Shown one piece after another: positions 1-10,165 of a stretch of 64,000 nucleotides of DNA. The stretch lies in assembly GCF_029227915.1 (NCBI RefSeq), contig NC_079879.1, forward strand, positions 9,548,001 through 9,612,000, written 5' to 3'. This DNA comes from Hydractinia symbiolongicarpus (taxonomy: Eukaryota; Cnidaria; Hydrozoa; Anthoathecata; Hydractiniidae). The notes beneath the pieces were generated by a model. That model saw only the letters and a list, made by a program, of their open reading frames with translations, searched no databases and was not told the DNA's origin. The position numbers and the translations under genes were made by a program. The stretch's first letter is position 1. Every line of letters starts with the position of its first letter.

Positions 1-1153
1 TAACAATAATACTAAGAACATTGAGTAATGATATACGAAACTAGCTGCAAATAACTAAAAATGTTCATCTATCCAAGTCAGACTGTATAAGTCTGTAAAG
101 GGTATATAACGTTTCATTTTGCTAAAGTGAGACGTTTGCCATTGGAGAAATAATTTTAGTTGGCACATAAGTGATTTAATACCTATTTTTGCGTGCATTA
201 GAATCAAATCTCACCATGCATTTTGAAAAAATGTATTACCGATGATTTTACCCTGTTTGGTTCTACATAGGTAGCAAAATCCCAAACAGCTAAAATGTAA
301 TGTATTTAACATTGGTTTATAACAGTAATTTACTTAAATGTCAAAATTGGTTTTGCTTTTCCAAAAAACTTCTGTTTGTAATAAAAAGATAGGTAAGTAC
401 AGAAAATGTTGAATATTGAACCAAACTGTTGTTTCATACCATTTGATGTTTACGTTGTGTAAAGTTGAGAAGAGTGTGTACATTTGAAAAGATTTTAAAA
501 TTGGGCTAACGTAACGTGTCTGAATTAAAATTGTTTTAATTTGCATAAGAAATGTGGTGTTATATATGTACAAGATTTATATGTAAAAAATATATTTGTT
601 ATGCTGTACAAGACTTAAGGGTAATAACTAGTTTATCATTCGTGCAAAAAATCTTGAAATATGATTCCAAAATAAAACGAAATTCGAAAAAGATGTTTTC
701 TAACGAAAAGTATCTTTGAATCCATGAAAACATGAAAAACAGAATAAAAATCATTCAATTATGTAATTTATACAATATTAAAACTTAATTAATAACTTGT
801 TAATAACTTGTTTCATTCTTTACGGCTTTTTTCGGCGATTTTTATTTAATTTCATTTTTTTTCCGCAGTTTGAATTAAAACAGTGAGTTGAGTTTGTTTT
901 GCTTGGTTAAATTGATGTCAATTGTTTAAATATATTTGCATTTGATTTCTAAAAGGATAACGAATAATGTATGATAAATTATGTTTTTGTAAATAAACCA
1001 TAAACAAGTTTAAAAGAAAACCATTAACAAAGGAAACATAACTATGCAAACACAAAACAACTAAACATAATCCAATTTCAACGAAGGAAAAATTCTTTTT
1101 TAAATTATTTGTTAGAAATACAAGAGAAAACTGTTAAGGCGAGAGAAGCAATA
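1..1153. other. AT-rich intergenic region upstream of GPCR 1
   Basis: No gene is recognised here. It is AT-rich DNA without a coding frame that resembles a family. The part next to position 1154 presumably holds the promoter and 5' UTR of the GPCR, but no distinct element stands out. Confidence 0.6.
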
Positions 1154-2122
1154 ATGGCGGACACAACTGAGCAGAAAAGGACTGACTCTTACATTCCATG
1201 GTTTGTGGTTACCATATTTGTAGAATCATGTTTGATTTTAATCCTAAATGGTGCCGCTATTTGTATCATGTTGCGGAAAAAACTGACCAAAAAACTTTCG
1301 AATTTATTTTTGCTGTCTTTATTGATAAGTCACTATACTGTTGGATTGTGTGCTTGCGTATTTGCGACTTATCAACTCATAACAAAGAAAAATCCAAACA
1401 ACAAAACGAATACGTTGGAGAATTGGATAGCTTCTGTTTATCACACCACATTTGTGGTGTCCTTTGTAAGTACCATCTCTATAACAGTGGACAGGTTAAC
1501 GGCTATCAAGTTACCTTTTACGTACAACAACTGCACAAAGAGCTTCTTTGTGTACTGCTTCATGATCGCCTTAATTTTACCGTTGATATATTTTACTTTA
1601 AAAATCACACATTATGACGATTTGGCTTATTCATTGTATATATTCAGCTTAGCAGTGGCCATGGTGTTATTGGTTGTTTCAAACATTGTAATACATCAAG
1701 AAGTTAATCGTCAATGCGCTGCTATAGCGTCGACCATAGTTGCCAAAACGGTAAAGGAAAAAAATAAACAGATTGCGCACCTAAAAAAGCGGCAAACGAG
1801 TACACTAAGAATTTGCTTTTTTATGGTATTGTCATTTATTTTATGCTGGTTACCAACAAGTATTAATTGTATTCTCCTCCTCTCTCTCGATAACAGCTAT
1901 CCATTTTTGTCCCAAATATTAATTATACAAAAGGGATTGATGATTGTTGTGTTTTTAAACTCCTTGTTTGCTCCAATTGTTCATATGTCAATGAACAAAG
2001 ATGTCAAGAGTGAAGTGAAAAATATTATCGCAAAGAAAAGAAAGAAGGTGAATTATAAAAGTGAATCTACATCAACGAGTCAGTTATCAACAGAACACAG
2101 AAATGCATGCTGCAACAAGTAA
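1154..2122 (+). CDS. Rhodopsin-type (class A-like) G protein-coupled receptor, paralogue 1
   Basis: Single-exon ORF of 322 codons. The frame opens further upstream only at a TTG; the first ATG is at 1154 (MADTTEQKRT...). Seven hydrophobic segments are visible. TM1 follows a short extracellular N-terminus and ends in a basic loop (RKKLTKKL). TM3 ends in TVDRLTAIKLPF, where DRL replaces the usual DRY. After TM5 comes a basic loop 3 with KKRQTSTLRICFF. TM6 carries CWLP, and TM7 has NSLFAPIVHM in place of NPxxY. The tail is basic and Ser/Thr-rich. The loop after TM5 (SNIVIHQEV, AAIAS) is nearly shared with the receptor at 6809-7798, so the two are paralogues. The ligand cannot be inferred. It acts at the plasma membrane. 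Lacking introns is common for such receptors in cnidarians. I am confident of the GPCR call, not of any subfamily. Confidence 0.9.
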   Translation: MADTTEQKRTDSYIPWFVVTIFVESCLILILNGAAICIMLRKKLTKKLSNLFLLSLLISHYTVGLCACVFATYQLITKKNPNNKTNTLENWIASVYHTTFVVSFVSTISITVDRLTAIKLPFTYNNCTKSFFVYCFMIALILPLIYFTLKITHYDDLAYSLYIFSLAVAMVLLVVSNIVIHQEVNRQCAAIASTIVAKTVKEKNKQIAHLKKRQTSTLRICFFMVLSFILCWLPTSINCILLLSLDNSYPFLSQILIIQKGLMIVVFLNSLFAPIVHMSMNKDVKSEVKNIIAKKRKKVNYKSESTSTSQLSTEHRNACCNK

Positions 2123-2865
2123 TCAATGCAAGACTGAAAGGTGTTAAACTATGTCTTTTATATTTCCACACTTTGACGGCTCTAGCTGCATCATATTGCC
2201 GAACTTCTCCGACTATTCTGTCCATTCTGTAAAATATTGTTTAGTTTGTTTTTTTGCTAAGTTAGCTTCCTTGTAACTTTAGCCCTCTTTTTAAAAATAC
2301 ATCAAATATTGGATTCATACAGTTTTTTCAATCTTTGCTCCTTCTTTAATCAATAGAAGTTCGTAGAGTAGTGATTGGAGTCTATAAAGGTTTGCGAATT
2401 TTCTGCCATGAAACCACTGTTATGTTATATTCCTTCTTGGTAACATTTTTCGCTTTGTTTTTTAACATTGCACAACTTTATCATCTGTTGCATCAAGTGT
2501 TTACCAAAGGTTCCTGTAGTTAAAATTATAATGAAAGTTCTTCGGAACTCAAATTGAAAGTAATATGCGCGTGTGGAAAGTAAAAGTGGACAAATATACA
2601 AAATAATGAAAGAAATTTTCATGGATCGACTTTTTAATTCTTTTCGGGAACTTTTTTTCACAAAACTATTAATTAATCTGTTTTTTAAATCTTTTTTTAA
2701 GCTCTCTCTGCATTATACATAAATTAGGTTGTTATCTTACATATATAAAATACTAGATGTTTTTTATTTTATTTATTTTTCCATCTTGTATGTTATTGTC
2801 TATGTTATTGTCCGCATTTCTCGGTGATCTTGATCCTCGAATGTATCTTAATGTTGATCTTATGA
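2123..2865. other. Intergenic, nothing recognised
   Basis: 3' flank of GPCR 1. AT-rich, with only short frames that lack protein-like composition. The retroelement relic begins just to the right. Confidence 0.5.
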
Positions 2866-2869
2866 GCTA

Positions 2870-4690
2870 AAAGCTGATTTTCGTTATTATGACCTTAAGT
2901 GCGACCGAATTTGAAATGTTTCGTTTTTCTGCAATCATATTAGCTAACTGCTTGAAGAAGGCTTTACGTTCTTCTGCCATTGCACCATTCGCAGCGAACA
3001 CCAGTGGTGTGAACGTACTATTCTCAATTTGCAACACCCGTTCATTGTACTGTCGGGAGTCGCTTGGCCTTCCGGTTATACCTTATTATGATTGCATACC
3101 AAAACTGCTGTTTATTCAGATCGTAGCCCCACTCTTTTAAGGGTATTGTTGTCCGCCAGTTCAAAACGCCACTTTCAAGGTTGGTGTTGTTCAAACGTTT
3201 TTCGGCACCCGCCATTCCTTCCTATAGGCTTTCGAGCTTAGCTTGTTGCTTTTGTCTTCGTTATGCCTTGATCACTGATTTCGTCTTGTCACCTTCTACC
3301 TGTGTGTCTAGGATCATGTTCTTTAGATGGAGCGTAACCTTGCAGGAATTTTCATATTCTTCAGTTGCTGTTCGAGTAACATCTTTCAAATCTTTTTCCT
3401 TCAGTGGTGAGTTTCACCCCAATTCCTTCAAAAATCCCTCTTGCCTCGTCGAATTTCTCTGACCTCACGATAAGCCACGATTTTGTTGGTTGGGGATGAT
3501 ACCATATTTTGGTCCACATTGGATGAGATTTGACTCGCAACTACGAAGTGCGACGAAGCTTCCAGATGCGTTTACATCTTCCGCGAACGCCACCATTTTG
3601 TTTTTTTTATCCTAAGTTGTTGCAATTAGTATGTCAAGTAGAGGGATATAGCCATCGCGTAAATACCCATTCCAAGTGGATCACCTTGTGTTGTGCCCTC
3701 TCTTGACAATATTTCCTGAGTACTTCACCTATTTCAATAGGCCGTAGTCCTGGTTGTTTGTCCAATGGGACTAGTCGGGATGCAATTATTGCTTCGAGGG
3801 AGTTGTCGTTGATGTTATCGACCTACTTCATTTTGATAACGTTCGCTAACGCACTTCTAAGATCTTGGTTAGTGTCGCCATACATCTTAGAGGAAAGTAT
3901 CTTCCTCCAACCGTCCGCATCCATACCAGATGGACTGTAACCCCGTTTCGTCATCTGGGCTGCTTTGAGAACAATTTGATCATCTATGGATTCAAAAATG
4001 ATTGGTTGCACTGTGGGAATTTCCCCTGAGAGTAGGGCTTCTTCATTTGCCTCTTCTCCATCGGAATATTTGATTCGCAAAAGCTCCATTGTTTCTTTGT
4101 TTAAGGGTTATATCTCTCCTTTCATGTTGTTCGTAAGAAGCTTGATTGCACCATTCACGTTACCCTTTTGCATAAGCTCTTTAAATTGTCTTGAAACAGC
4201 TGCCATATCTCTCTTTCCGTTGTTGGTAGGTAGATTTTTCTGAATTGCTTCCGCCTCTCTGTAAAGTTTTGAAAAGTCTCTCTGTCGCCATGTTTCCAGG
4301 CGTTGTTCGAGAGCTTCGACGTGGTTTTTACTCCTTGATCTTTTGGATGGTTTCTGTAATAGCAAGGCGGGCGTAATGTGCATCAGCCCCAGCGCACAGA
4401 TCTTGAGTGGAGAATTCTCTGTCCACGAATTTAGCAAGCGTGTCGTTTCACGAATGTATGCCTTTTTGAAAGCGCCGGTTGGTAGCATGAATAGATTGCG
4501 TTTTCAGAAAACGATTTTTTCGTAAACCTCTTTAGCATTTTTCTCTATCTTACTACCTATTGTTTCGAACCATCAGAAATTTTGGCAATTGTTCTTCTTG
4601 TGGCGGTGGCAAGTGCTGCTCGGGTGCAGGAGGCGGCTGGCCAATTTCCTGATTGATTTAATTTCCCTTACAGTGTCGTAGCTGTTGGAT
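2870..4690 (-). pseudogene. Decayed reverse-transcriptase gene of a retroelement
   Basis: Reading the minus strand from high to low coordinates gives fragments of one RT protein in shifting frames. They are EVYEKIVF*KRNLFMLPTG with a stop at the expected Trp (about 4530-4480); an N-terminal helical region (ALLLQKPSKRSRSK, about 4370); PSGMDADGWRKILSSK (about 3900); AIIASRLVPLDKQPGLRP then IEIGEVLR (about 3780-3700); EGTTQGDPLGMGIYAMAIS (about 3690-3640), the RT palm motif with QGDP; KMVAFAEDVNASGSFVALRS (about 3600-3540), where FAED stands at the catalytic YADD/FADD position; KSWLIVRSEKFDEARGIF; NWRTTIPLKEWGYDLNK; and a C-terminal block FTPLVFAANGAMAEERKAFF (about 3010-2960). The segment between GEVLR and EGTTQGDP, which should carry catalytic motif A, is missing. 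The pieces match an RT family I know from many cnidarian genomes; its formal clade name is uncertain. It is non-functional. Confidence 0.8.
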
Positions 4691-4699
4691 AATTCCATG

Positions 4700-6200
4700 T
4701 TCAGATTTGTATTTCTTAACGATCGCAATTAAATAGACGTTCACTCGCTTGTTCCATCTCTTCTCGGTTAATATTTGTTAAAACTCTTTCTGTATGAAAA
4801 ATAATTTCCAATAGTGCTTTTTTACGCTGAAAAATGTTTCTCCGTAGGTAGCTGTTTTTTTCATTTTACCGCAGCAACGGTTGCAATAAAGTTCCGTTAC
4901 GGAAAAGCGACCGCCATCTTGGGAAGCTATTGCAGCTTTTTTTTGTTAAATTACGTTACGAGCAAGAATAAGTATAATAAAATTAAGCGGCTGATATGAG
5001 TAATTTCGTGTTAAATGTCAAAGAAAAAAATTATTTCAAAAAGAATAACTTTTTCTTCGTATTGCTTAACAAAAATAATGGATCTGCGCGTTCTTACTTT
5101 CTCCATTAAACTCTTAAAGTATTTTTGTTGGTTTTTCCGGGTGTTATAAAAGTAACATCTGCTCTGATAAAAAATTGTTCAAACCACATTTACATCCCCA
5201 GGTAAATACTATTTAACTTTGAAAGAATATTAGTATTTTAGATGTTACAAGGACATCCAGAATGGTTGTAATTTCCTATTTCTCTATTTCTATTGTCATA
5301 TGATAACGTCATAGGTCATTTTGTCCCATGTCAATACAAATTGTCTTTATTGAGTAGCTACTGACGTAAGTGCTAATATATATATACCAAGTTTTATTCC
5401 ATGACAGCTACTAACACTAAGGTTCGCAAACATAGATTTTTCAAAAAAATTTTTGAAGATATGAACGTTGATTGATTTCCATTTTCTCCTTAGAGAAATC
5501 CTTTGTCTTTATACCACCTGTTAATGTTGCTAACATTATCTTGCATTCTTATATTACTTTTTTAATGACTAGTACTGTAGTTTTAAAGAAGATAAAAGAA
5601 CAAGAACAAGAAAGACATATTTTCTTCAACCATTGTCTCATTATGACGTCATCACTTCCTGTGAATAATTTAGTAACTAATTCAGTCACAACATATTGAT
5701 GCTTCTTTGTGTCAGGTTTTGTCACTTAAAACCAAACTGAACAAAAGTTACATCCCGCGGGCACTTTATGCCCCGCCCCAGCATATTTACACGGGTCAAA
5801 AAAGCCCATACCAAATAGGGTAAGAAATGCCTAAATATGAAACTTGGAGCGAAATTGGATAAATAAAGAGAAATTAAAATTATTAGAATCAATTATTTAA
5901 CCTTTTATTAATATTGTTTTTACAAACAAAAGTTTTAATTATACGCCCTTATTGAAATATATTAAATATAAAAAAAAATAATTACACTCAGGTGAAAAAT
6001 TAAAAACGGTGAACAACACAAACTCAATCTTTTATTAAAAACGGATAGCACAGATACGAATCTTAAAATTTTTCTAGTTTCTTTAATAAGTGACAATGCT
6101 CATAAACAAAAAAATCACTTGCATAAAACAATTTGCAGCAAAAATGACGCAAACTAGAATATGTGTCAAAATCAATCACGTAAAAATTTACATTGTTTCG
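4700..6200. other. Intergenic, nothing recognised
   Basis: AT-rich with short frames only (for example 4814-4999 and 5472-5699) that do not resemble any protein family. There is a small GC-rich patch near 5750-5785. I see no RNA gene or repeat boundary here. Confidence 0.45.
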
Positions 6201-6202
6201 AA

Positions 6203-6746
6203 ACGAATAGTAGTTCATTTTCATCCCACCTTATTTAAAAGTTAATCACATTAATTACTGTTCTCTTGGCAACATCAGATTTGTTTTATGCCACTATTAT
6301 ACATAATACTAAATTTGTTTGATAACATGCATTCTCGGGTATAACATATCTTTATAATTATCAATCATTTCTGATAGATAAGTAAATCGTTTATATTATA
6401 TATACGTTTTATATTTATTTTTACATTCTTATTTACATTTGCCATATTTTAGCCAATTGTTTTTTTAAGGTAATAGTACGAATAGTAGTTTATTTTCATC
6501 CCATCTTATTTAAAAGTTAATCACATTAATTACTGTTCTCTTGGCAACATCAGATTTGTTTTATGTCACTTTTACACATAATACTAAATTTGTTTGATAA
6601 CATGCATTCTCGGGTATAACATATCTTTATAATTATCAATCATTTCTGATAGATAAGTAAATCGTTTATATTATATATACGTTTTATATTTATTTTTACA
6701 TTCTTATTTACATTTGCCATATTTTAGCCAATTGTTTTTTTAAGGT
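6203..6746. repeat. Tandem direct duplication, about 275-bp unit, two copies
   Basis: Unit 1 (6203-6477) and unit 2 (6478-6746) both run from ACGAATAGTAGTT through TCATCCCA, AACATCAGATTTGTTTTATG and GCATTCTCGGGTATAACATA to TTAGCCAATTG. They differ by only a few substitutions, so the duplication is recent. It lies immediately downstream of the GPCR 2 stop codon and may extend its 3' flank or UTR. Confidence 0.93.
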
Positions 6747-6808
6747 GAAGTTATGTAGAATTAAAATACACTTTGTCAATGATACCATTTTAATAACAGT
6801 GCGGATCG

Positions 6809-7798
6809 TCAAGCATTGCTGGATTTAGTATGGTCAGACAATGAGACGGCTTGAATGGAGTTAACTTTCTTACATTTTCTCAGAATTAGATATCTCAGTC
6901 GATTTCTTACTTCTTTGTTCATCATAGTAAAAATGATTGGATCTGTGATTGAATTCATAAGAGCAAAGAGATAAACAACACTTCTGATGGTTGTATAGTG
7001 TTTCGAAAATATATACATTCTTCGGAAGAAGATGAAAAAGAAACAGTTAAAGCAGCCTGGTAACCAGCAGATAATGCATGTTAGAACAATTAGAAAACAA
7101 ACACGAACTGATCGATTTTGGCGCTTTCTCATCAGTTGAAGTTTCTCGATGCGATCTTGATCTGTCGTTGTGACCACGTTTGATGCAATTGCAGAGAATT
7201 GCCGACGCACTTCTTTGTAAATCACAATATTTGAAAATGATAAGATAATTATCACACATAAAATTCCTGCAACAAACATTTTGTAAGCAATTTCTTTCGT
7301 AGATTTATTTAAAATCAATACAGTGGAAATTAGGGGGAAAAGGAATCCAATACCAGAACATACAACGAAGAATCGGTAGTCCAGTTCAGCATAAAAGAAC
7401 GGTTTCCTAATAGCAATCAGCTTTTCAATCGTCACAAGTATAATACTTGAAAAAGTCATGACAAAACCAGTTATTGGTAAAAATGCCAAGATTGTATGGT
7501 AAAACTGGCCTCCGTTTTCAGGATTGTATCCTGTGCAGAGTTGATACAATGAAAACATGAAGCATGACACGCCTACATGTAAGTGAGAGAGAAGCAACTG
7601 AATTAAAAACATATTACATAGCTTCTTTCTCAATCTTCTTTTCATCAGAATGACAATAACAACCGCCATATTTAACAATATGATAAACCAGGACTGCACA
7701 AAGAGTATAGATGCGTTCCACACAAATACTGGTAAATCAACATTTTCTGTCTTGTTGGCTGATTCCTGTGAAATTTTCTGCAAACTTGAGTTAAGCAT
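6809..7798 (-). CDS. Rhodopsin-type (class A-like) G protein-coupled receptor, paralogue 2
   Basis: Single-exon ORF of 329 codons. An upstream in-frame TTG exists, but the first ATG ends at 7798 (MLNSSLQKIS...). It has seven hydrophobic spans. TM3 ends in VTIEKLIAIRKPF, so the DRY motif is replaced by EKL. TM5 is followed by SNIVIYKEVRRQ and AIASNVV. Loop 3 is basic (LMRKRQNRSVRVCF). TM6 carries CWLPG, and TM7 has NSITDPIIF, a DPxxF variant of NPxxY. The tail is basic then Ser-rich. The N-terminus has potential N-glycosylation sites (NSS, NKT). It is convergently oriented with GPCR 1 and about 4.7 kb away, and the two are clear paralogues. The absence of canonical DRY and NPxxY suggests a divergent lineage-specific orphan group. 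The ligand is unknown. Confidence 0.9.
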   Translation of the reverse strand: MLNSSLQKISQESANKTENVDLPVFVWNASILFVQSWFIILLNMAVVIVILMKRRLRKKLCNMFLIQLLLSHLHVGVSCFMFSLYQLCTGYNPENGGQFYHTILAFLPITGFVMTFSSIILVTIEKLIAIRKPFFYAELDYRFFVVCSGIGFLFPLISTVLILNKSTKEIAYKMFVAGILCVIIILSFSNIVIYKEVRRQFSAIASNVVTTTDQDRIEKLQLMRKRQNRSVRVCFLIVLTCIICWLPGCFNCFFFIFFRRMYIFSKHYTTIRSVVYLFALMNSITDPIIFTMMNKEVRNRLRYLILRKCKKVNSIQAVSLSDHTKSSNA

Positions 7799-8627
7799 TC
7801 TTTTATAAATCAATGTTTTGTTGCGGACCGATTACGTGTAAAACATTTTTTATCTGCTTGATTTAAATTTGAGTTTGAATTTATCTTCTTTCTATATATC
7901 AAGCAGGTGCATTCATAAAGGATCGTACAAGATTAAATTATGGCTTCTTTTTTACCTTTCACAATAAGAACGGCTACGCGAATTAATCGTTACAAATAAG
8001 GCAAAATTTGTTTTGCAAGAGCGGGAAGGAATTTTAATTAAAAAATTATTGCTCAGGGAAAAAGTGACATTTTTGTTTGCCTAGCAATCATTCTTACCGA
8101 CTTTATTTTTTGTTGGCTAACATTTTTTCGCCCATTGTAGTTTTTTACTTTCTATTCTACATGAAGAACTAAACAGTCTGAAAGACAGAGGATGAAAAGT
8201 TTAGAAATTTTTTGTTTACATTTTCAGTTGAAATAGGAATGTTTTAAATTTTCTTCGCAATAACGAGTGTTTCTCATTCAGGTGTATAACATATATGCTT
8301 GCTCTGAAAAAAAATTTTTATTATTTATTCCAAAAAATGTCGAAAATGTTTAATCGGTAAAACGTGATTAAATGTTCTTGCCTAAAATTTTTTTGGCTGA
8401 CCTATATATTTTTACCGATCAAGTAAAATAATTTTTTTTATAATTAATTGGCGTATTTTATCTATCTACTGAATATTAGGTTATATAACTTTTGTTATTT
8501 TTTATTCTGTTTTTAAAAAATAAAAGAAAAAAAGACCTGAAATTTAAACGATTAAGAGATCACAAACGAATGCTGTGCAGTTTTGATTTTTTGATTTTGT
8601 TTAACAAATGATCAGCTAGCAGACACA
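7799..8627. other. Intergenic, upstream flank of GPCR 2
   Basis: No coding frame is recognised. This is the presumed promoter side of GPCR 2. Part of it (about 7800-8050) recurs in the relic at 8628-8925. Confidence 0.45.
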
Positions 8628-8925
8628 TTTTACTAAAATACTAGTAAATCAACATTTCCAGTTATATTGACGGGATCCTTTTCTGCATTCTTGAGTGAAC
8701 CATTTTTTTATGAATGATTTAAAGCATTTTCTTGATGTATGGTCTTCTCTTTTTCCCTTTTTTCAATCAAGCAATTGTATCTAAAAACAATTTAAATAAT
8801 GGATTTTTTCTTTCTTGTCGAGACTACGGACGTCAATTATTAAAGACTCGATTTGTTTTACCATAGATATTTATTTAGATAAAGTTTCTTTATAAGAATT
8901 TTAATTAAAAAAATGATTTATTTAA
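8628..8925 (-). pseudogene. Relic duplicate of the GPCR 2 N-terminus and its upstream flank
   Basis: The plus-strand sequence near 8634-8715 (AATACTAGTAAATCAACATTT, then a CATTCTTGAGTGAACCATT stretch) aligns with 7726-7800, the start of the GPCR 2 coding sequence. The alignment seems to continue into flanking DNA: GAATTTTAATTAAAAAA occurs at about 8897 and about 8032. Only the extracellular N-terminus is represented, with many changes. I interpret it as an old partial segmental duplication with no coding capacity. Confidence 0.6.
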
Positions 8926-9844
8926 TAATTTGATATTAAAGCCAACCCACAAAATTCTGCATTCCAGAGCAATTTTAAATCTTTTTCCTTAAGCCCCTTT
9001 ACTACAACAAATCACGAAACAAATTGATGTACAATCGGCAAACTTATTCTAGCCAAAAAAACTTGTTTCATATGTGTCTCTTAAAAGTTTATACTTATAA
9101 AGAATGTTTCATATATAAAAGACGAACAAATGTATTTAGGTAGGGTAGTTTTAAGTCGGATAAATGGCGTTCCAAGAGTGATTCATCTTTGGTAAAACTT
9201 GCATTCGTAGAAAGTGTTTTGGGAAACATGCAAATCAGATTTACCATGCATATATAGGTTATTTTATTTAATAATAACAAATACGTAAGTAACTTGACGT
9301 CATAAACAATTTTTCATAATGATGACGGTCAACACCGTGATATGTTAGCGTTGATGAGTTTGTGTGGGTAGATTTAGATGAAATTGTATATTATTATGTG
9401 GAGCCAAACAGTGTCCACGATAAAGATGTTTTATTGGATACAAATGGAATTTTGCGTTTACGCCTCTTTTAAGGGGACACTTACGCGACCAAAGATTTAA
9501 TCCGTTGTAGAAAAGTGTCCGCTTTGGGGAAGTTTTGCTTATTTTGGAAAGAAACGGAACCAACTAGCCTTATCATATTTAGAGCTAGTTAATACTAATA
9601 CTCATTTAACACCAAACATGATAAACAAATGTTTGTCAGATACAAGCTATTGCTTTATGTTATTACCAAATGTTAATAATCAAATTGTATAAATCAACTA
9701 ATTTTGCAAATACTGCAAGAAAATCCTCCATACCTGTACTACTTTGCTGCAAACTAAAAATTTGCTCATAACTAATCTCGTTTTTATGTTCTCGTATTTT
9801 GCATTTTCTCATGTATATTTCGCGGAACAAAAATGATTTTGAAA
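8926..9844. other. Intergenic, nothing recognised
   Basis: AT-rich. Short frames (9095-9280 and 9345-9563) lack family resemblance. The GTGTCCACGA...GTGTCCGC wording near 9410-9520 faintly recalls the MITE ends at 38807-39388 but is too diverged to call. Confidence 0.4.
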
Positions 9845-10165
9845 ATAAGTCTATTGATCAAGTGATTGAAAAAACATAAATATGTCCTACGCTCCGTATT
9901 TCTCAGTTAACTTTCCCCTTATGTTCGTTTAAAGCGGGACATTCCAACTTTTTCTTCAATCGATGCAAATAGGTGAATTCAACAAACCGCAAAAATTGAA
10001 CGTACCCCTAGGTCTAAGTAGGCGCAAACACTTTTTAGAATGTTTTTCACTTTTCGTCGTCCTTCATCCAATACAGAACAAGATTTGAGAAAACGATATC
10101 AAATTCGATCTATTTGCATATTTCATTATTTGACATCTAAGATGGAATATGTGTAGTACTTTCAA
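9845..10165 (-). pseudogene. Degenerate copy of the SAM methyltransferase gene
   Basis: The plus-strand text aligns with the middle of the intact methyltransferase (about 15912-16290). ATTGATCAAGTGATTGAAAA matches ATTGATCAAGTGTTTGAAAA. TTCGTTTAAAGCGGGACATTCC matches TTCGTTTAAAGAGGAATATTCC. CACTTTTCGTCGTCCTTCATCCAATACAG matches CACTTTTCCTCGTTTTTCATCCAATGCAA. ACAAGATTTGAGAAAACGAT matches ACAAAATTTGAACAAACAAT. Orientation and order are conserved. It has accumulated stops and indels and lacks motif I. It is a dead paralogue about 6 kb from the live gene, showing that this methyltransferase once existed as a local family. Confidence 0.8.

Noticed and set aside
1109-1153. Fifteen-codon N-terminal extension of GPCR 1
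   Set aside because: It starts at TTG; the first ATG in frame is at 1154, and eukaryotic initiation at TTG is unlikely.
3758-4243. Plus-strand ORFs 3758-3940 and 3986-4243
   Set aside because: They are antisense shadows of the minus-strand RT relic.
7799-7813. Five-codon N-terminal extension of GPCR 2
   Set aside because: It starts at TTG; the ATG ending at 7798 is the credible start.
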